The notes beneath the pieces are model-generated. The model was not told the origin of the DNA. It was given only the letters and a program-made list of their open reading frames with translations, and did not search any database. A program made the translations under genes and the position numbers. A DNA stretch of 17,886 nucleotides from an uncultured Clostridia bacterium. Lineage in GTDB: Bacteria; Bacillota; Clostridia; Oscillospirales; Acutalibacteraceae. Below are positions 16,501 through 17,886 of this stretch, one piece after another; positions within the stretch are counted from its first letter, which is position 1, and each line of letters starts with the position of its first letter. Location: contig CALFPM010000203.1 of assembly GCA_937919155.1 (NCBI GenBank), positions 1 through 17,886 on the forward strand, read 5' to 3'.

Positions 16501-17886
16501 CTGAGAACTTAGCCGCTGTCACTTCGTCTGCAAGAACAACATCGTCACCAAGCTGCTTACCCTCAAATACAACACCCTTGTTTGTTACGGGAATACCGAT
16601 AACCTTAAGCGGTGTGATTACCCACTGGCCGGTAAGAGTTAAGTCTCCGCCGGGCATTTTGAATGACTTTGTGCCGTTTGCGCTGAGAACATCGTAAACT
16701 TTACTGTCATTGCTGTTGAGCCAACCTGCGAATGTGTAGTTCTCTTTTGTGCCGTAGTTGAATACGGGTGTGCCGTCTGCGTTCTTTGCAGTAAGATCAA
16801 CAACCTGGTCATAGCCGTAGCCGAGCATGTAGTTGTTAATACCGGGGTTGTTGGGAGCAACGTTGATGTAGTGTGTATCAGGCTGATAGTGATATCTGAT
16901 AATCATCTTATTGGTGCCTGTTTCGGCATCTATCTTACCTGAGATGTCATCTTTGTTTACTGACTCACCAACTGCGGTGTAACCATTGATTTTGGCAGCA
17001 CTTGTTGAAATAGTCTGACCTGAAGCAACGGGGTTGCCGTTATTGACTTTCTGAATAAGCTGTGTGCCGTTTACAGTGATGGGTGTATCTGTTCCTGCGA
17101 GGCAGTGATGAATTTCTACGTAGAAGTTATCACTGTAGCCCTCAAGGTTAAGATAAGCATTGTAAAGAGCAGAAGCTGCATTATCAATCTGAGTCTGGTT
17201 AAGGTCAGGTCTTGCAAGAAGTGAACCTGCTGTGTTCAATGCCTTAACGAACATTGTCCAGTCTGTTTCACCTGCTGAATATGCATTACCGTTTCTGTCA
17301 GTGCTGTTGATATTATACATTTCAGCACGGGGATTAGCGCCTCTGTTGAATGTAACAGTGTTACCTGCATAGTTGTAAGATGAACCGTCGCCCTTGAGCA
17401 TACCGTTGTAGAGAGCACGGAGAGCTCTTGTATCGTATCTTCTGAAGATGATGTTAATACCTGCTGTTGTCTGCATTGCACCGTTGCCTGATGCTGCGGT
17501 GTCCCATGAAGCGAAAAGTGTGTAGTTATCGCTCAGAGAAGCACTTGCTGCGGGGCCGGGGCCGCCGAACTTCGCCATCATATATGCTTTGTAGTTATTT
17601 GCAGGAATGGTGGTATGTGAACCATAGTTAAGACCAAGAACCGAAATCTGGCCCGAAGGAACCCGAGTACCGGTCTGCGTGTAGATGTTATCATCAATAG
17701 CCTGGTCATCATTAAGGTCATAATTTGAACTGCCATCGTTGGGCATTACAAATCTGAAGCTGTTAAGTGTTGAACTTGTGAAGTTGTTGACTTCAGCATT
17801 CTGAAGAGTGAAACGTAAGTTGATGCTGTCGAGAGAATCGGTAGCATCAAGATAGATAACAGGCTCTGAACGGTTTGTGTCGTTGT
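10562..17886 (-). CDS. Giant InlB B-repeat protein, N-terminus outside the window
   Basis: The frame stays open from the stop at 10562 to the window edge. The first internal ATG (17746) has no ribosome binding site or signal peptide, and at least 46 codons before it are open, so the true start lies outside. In order from the N-side: an uncharacterised segment; a FIVAR-like helical segment (17141-17431); a long module around 16860-17130; B-repeats; a cohesin-like domain (15197-15829); about 15 more B-repeats, including a tandem block of four near-equal units (11582-12439); a GTGT/GDG domain; and two calcium loops. I count four cysteines and no sortase motif. It is the largest paralogue and the only one with its cohesin-like domain internal. 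A structural surface or scaffold-like role is inferred. Confidence 0.85.
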   Translation of the reverse strand, partial: NDTNRSEPVIYLDATDSLDSINLRFTLQNAEVNNFTSSTLNSFRFVMPNDGSSNYDLNDDQAIDDNIYTQTGTRVPSGQISVLGLNYGSHTTIPANNYKAYMMAKFGGPGPAASASLSDNYTLFASWDTAASGNGAMQTTAGINIIFRRYDTRALRALYNGMLKGDGSSYNYAGNTVTFNRGANPRAEMYNINSTDRNGNAYSAGETDWTMFVKALNTAGSLLARPDLNQTQIDNAASALYNAYLNLEGYSDNFYVEIHHCLAGTDTPITVNGTQLIQKVNNGNPVASGQTISTSAAKINGYTAVGESVNKDDISGKIDAETGTNKMIIRYHYQPDTHYINVAPNNPGINNYMLGYGYDQVVDLTAKNADGTPVFNYGTKENYTFAGWLNSNDSKVYDVLSANGTKSFKMPGGDLTLTGQWVITPLKVIGIPVTNKGVVFEGKQLGDDVVLADEVTAAKFSEPTKFVASVGADGTKTYQNGQYLNDGYLFGGYYESYNAETGEFSNPVSWPLTFNFGDTDKTIYIRWVDVNGTVSFESNGGSPVNDITYSTTPATINAPADPVRKGYDFAGWWNEDYTEQYFVNGTEVRNTQTGFLAYAKWEAQYHTITFNMGAPTSAFDTTTEQMPVYEGKSDTPFDDILPAVPAKYGKVFTQWVIQGSNEVYDFDYYPQEDIVLTPVWNNTKYSAFISIGAYEKLATGEAAIVEPTSTAAGSAQAGDVITFRMTSLTNFYVGSSVFVFMYDKNFYDLVAEGTSAFVLNSDNEYVAGIEASAVGVTNDATLSRVWPSELADVRADYNAMMVTIDPTVTSTNYNCEPMSDGKWLIEFKLKVKDTATEGDSGTVYMSNEWTRTADNIMGTMFYGWAETGDATVAETYNNAVTPNLDTATATIQIDPTPVTETTVNLVTNGGAWADGSAGKLTYTGREATEIVDFAAPTKEGYNIKKDAAGNNIWYKYDEATGTVDESVIWVEGYYATAETDGLTFAPAWEGIPYTVNYYVDMGGELWDTEEVAYGETLKGPFYDVEKAGYEFVEWQDAEGNVYKVGESTVPLGGVDLYAQWIAGMVNYTITVNYFDNNAGVQKTYTATKTARAESTVIIAEAAGTEDATYVLWSEISVPRGYVIDKTDSRNNGASAVISGDGKTVINVYAKGDTIVYTFDATAGGTFPSTGTQTITSSGEFYTAFDASTIEIPVKDGYVFKAWSPNPAAVYNQNRTYTAQWDVKKVTVTFNAGEGTFGTTNESSSQLNHGTTITAPAAPTRAGYNFLGWAATQGGAVLDTLGTATDYDNGHAFYAVWAKATYAVTYKVDGALYATEDVEFEGTVTVKEFPADITGYTFAGWDYNGTTYAPGASFTMPAGAVVLNGEFVADIFDATFDAAGGYFNGDESITTVTVETAFDMSNASPAKPERNGYAFLGWTLTEGSSTIDLAENADFTMDAEGKTYYAVWKATYADYYIEYYQMDTEGNYPETATSTSTMTGPVESEVTAPTAPPTGFTLDADASLLTGVVVPAPNNITLKVYYKRNQHTVTWIDEAGTTTQSLYYGAAIVAPTPAEKVGYSFTGWSGESAETMPHDHDLTYTAVYAANSYPVVLYKDADKAETVYNNNIDYGTALSTIKTFFLEPTKEGYKFIGWALDGTTEVLADTTTVPVGGLNLVALWEIQSFTVNFRGQGGTYADGTNIKSPAFVYGTAVAAPEIPSRVGYTFAGWKDAATSAVYGVNDTLPAMAGTTVNYQAQWSQETYTVNFVIDGTTISENYTYGADIVVPDETQTVKEGWTFQYWVDDSGNEVEISEKMADIGNDGASVTYTAYFTIDSHNAIFVSEGETVATVPYSYGAAVAKPADPSKTGWTFKGWKDASGKLYDAETAFPAMGTADVTYTAYFEINSYIATFVAEGVTVETKSYEYGAAVNKPATDPSKEGYTFKGWKAADGTVYGADATLPAMGAANVNYTAEFAINTYSVTWDVDGDKTVVEYNYGATVKMATKPSKTGYTFSGWKNSATGEIFADGATLPAMGAADVTYTAQWNIDSYTVTFVSEKATYETKSYEYNSAVAKPAVNPTKVGYTFVAWVAADGTEYNANTALPAMGTENVTYTAKFEINQYTVLFNALDGVFANGNSTYTIKQDYNTMATKPADPTQTGYSFKGWTTVENGTEADIVVVPSTWYMEAENVTYYAVWVINSYEVTFYSDAEGKQVAYTTELVFGEAIKEPAAYDASFVNPALENYTFEGWSLTEVELGQYAEDVEAYVIDFAAAAPTVPAQKIKIYPVFARVVVALEIPADSTAEILKYDDATKTGYVTGLETLLDEDTLLSTYLAVKGDGRLEVTLTKYGVCGTGTKVEVIDNLTEKPVETYFIIIYGDVNGDAYVDATDASIVYNEAALATDWSVERSEAYDYCMVVAADIHDKDGLVSAADATAISDIALYVADVDQVTGNVEYYYI
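10589..10813 (-). other. Dockerin-like calcium-loop pair of the giant partial protein
   Basis: Loop 1 (DVNGDAYVDATD) is canonical, with D, N, D at 1, 3, 5 and D at 12. Loop 2 reads DIHDKDGLVSAAD, which is 13 residues between first and last Asp instead of 12. If read as a 12-residue loop, position 1 becomes Ile. Loop 2 may therefore bind calcium poorly, unlike both sister proteins. Confidence 0.6.
11582..12439 (-). repeat. Tandem block of four 71-72-residue B-repeats
   Basis: Four consecutive units of 71, 72, 71 and 72 residues share the endings LPAMGxAxVxYTAxF (FPAMG in the first unit) and the core PSKxGxTFxGWK. They are clearly closer to one another than to the other repeats of the gene, which points to recent tandem duplication. 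DNA similarity is visible too: every unit carries a CCCATTGCGGG stretch on the plus strand. Confidence 0.75.
15197..15829 (-). other. Internal cohesin-like domain of the giant protein
   Basis: The segment has AGDVITFRMTS, then FVFMYDKNFYDLV, then WLIEFKLKVKDTATEG, followed by a B-repeat opening with TVNLVTNGGAWADG. The order matches the N-terminal domains of the two sister proteins (FFYDKDFF, then LAFTLTVAENAKG). Here it is preceded by several B-repeats, so the gene looks like a sister gene with an extra N-terminal half. Confidence 0.4.
17141..17431 (-). other. FIVAR-like helical segment
   Basis: The residues ALRALYNGML, then after a spacer WTMFVKALNTAGSLLA, then LNQTQIDNAASALYNAYLNL, match the FIVAR pattern (W..F..AL..A..LLA, then Q.QID.AA.AL...Y..L). 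FIVAR modules occur in Gram-positive surface proteins and extracellular glycosidases. It is the only predicted helical module in the three proteins. Confidence 0.55.

Noticed and set aside
10562..17746. ATG at 17746 as the start of the giant gene
   Set aside because: The frame is open for 46 more codons up to the window edge, there is no ribosome binding site at 17746, and no signal peptide follows.
1..17886. CRISPR array or other short regular DNA repeat
   Set aside because: The repeats present are diverged, about 200 bp long, in frame and code for B-repeats. No short identical repeats with unique spacers are seen.
199..17886. Sortase-anchored cell wall proteins
   Set aside because: None of the three C-termini has LPXTG, a hydrophobic tail or a basic end; all finish with the dockerin-like loops and a short tail.

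Overview
The window looks like accessory chromosome from a gut or rumen Clostridia, most likely Oscillospiraceae/Ruminococcus-like. The grounds are Gram-positive signal peptides, strong AGGAGG ribosome binding sites, InlB-type B-repeats, dockerin-like EF-hand pairs, and an intergenic palindromic element of a kind I recall from such genomes. This placement is inference; no housekeeping gene is present to fix it.

All genes are on the minus strand, so the transcription order is right to left. (1) 10562-17886: the 3' part of a giant gene, open to the window edge (more than 2,440 residues). (2) 7551-10400: a complete 949-residue gene. (3) 199-7206: a complete 2,335-residue gene. (4) 1-38: the first codons of a fourth secreted protein. 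The first three are paralogues. Each has a cohesin-like beta domain, a run of InlB B-repeats (about 18, 7 and 20), a conserved GTGT/GDG domain, and a C-terminal pair of dockerin-like calcium loops. In the two complete proteins the cohesin-like domain directly follows the signal peptide. In the giant gene it is internal, behind extra B-repeats and a FIVAR-like helical segment. No sortase motif is visible.

The three gene ends share a 3' element: a CTAAAATC-type box, then a GC-rich stem-loop whose pairing includes one G-U wobble in the minus-strand RNA and an A-C mismatch on the other strand. No U-run follows, so these may be 3'-end processing or stability elements rather than classical terminators. 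The 344-base gap between genes 2 and 3 also holds a 126-bp MITE/REP-like palindromic element. The gap before gene 2 holds a candidate promoter, so the paralogues may be separate transcription units.

Taken together this is a cluster of very large, repeat-rich secreted surface or scaffold-like proteins. If the N-terminal domain is a true cohesin, each chain could carry both halves of a cohesin-dockerin interaction. Substrate, partner and anchoring cannot be read from the sequence.
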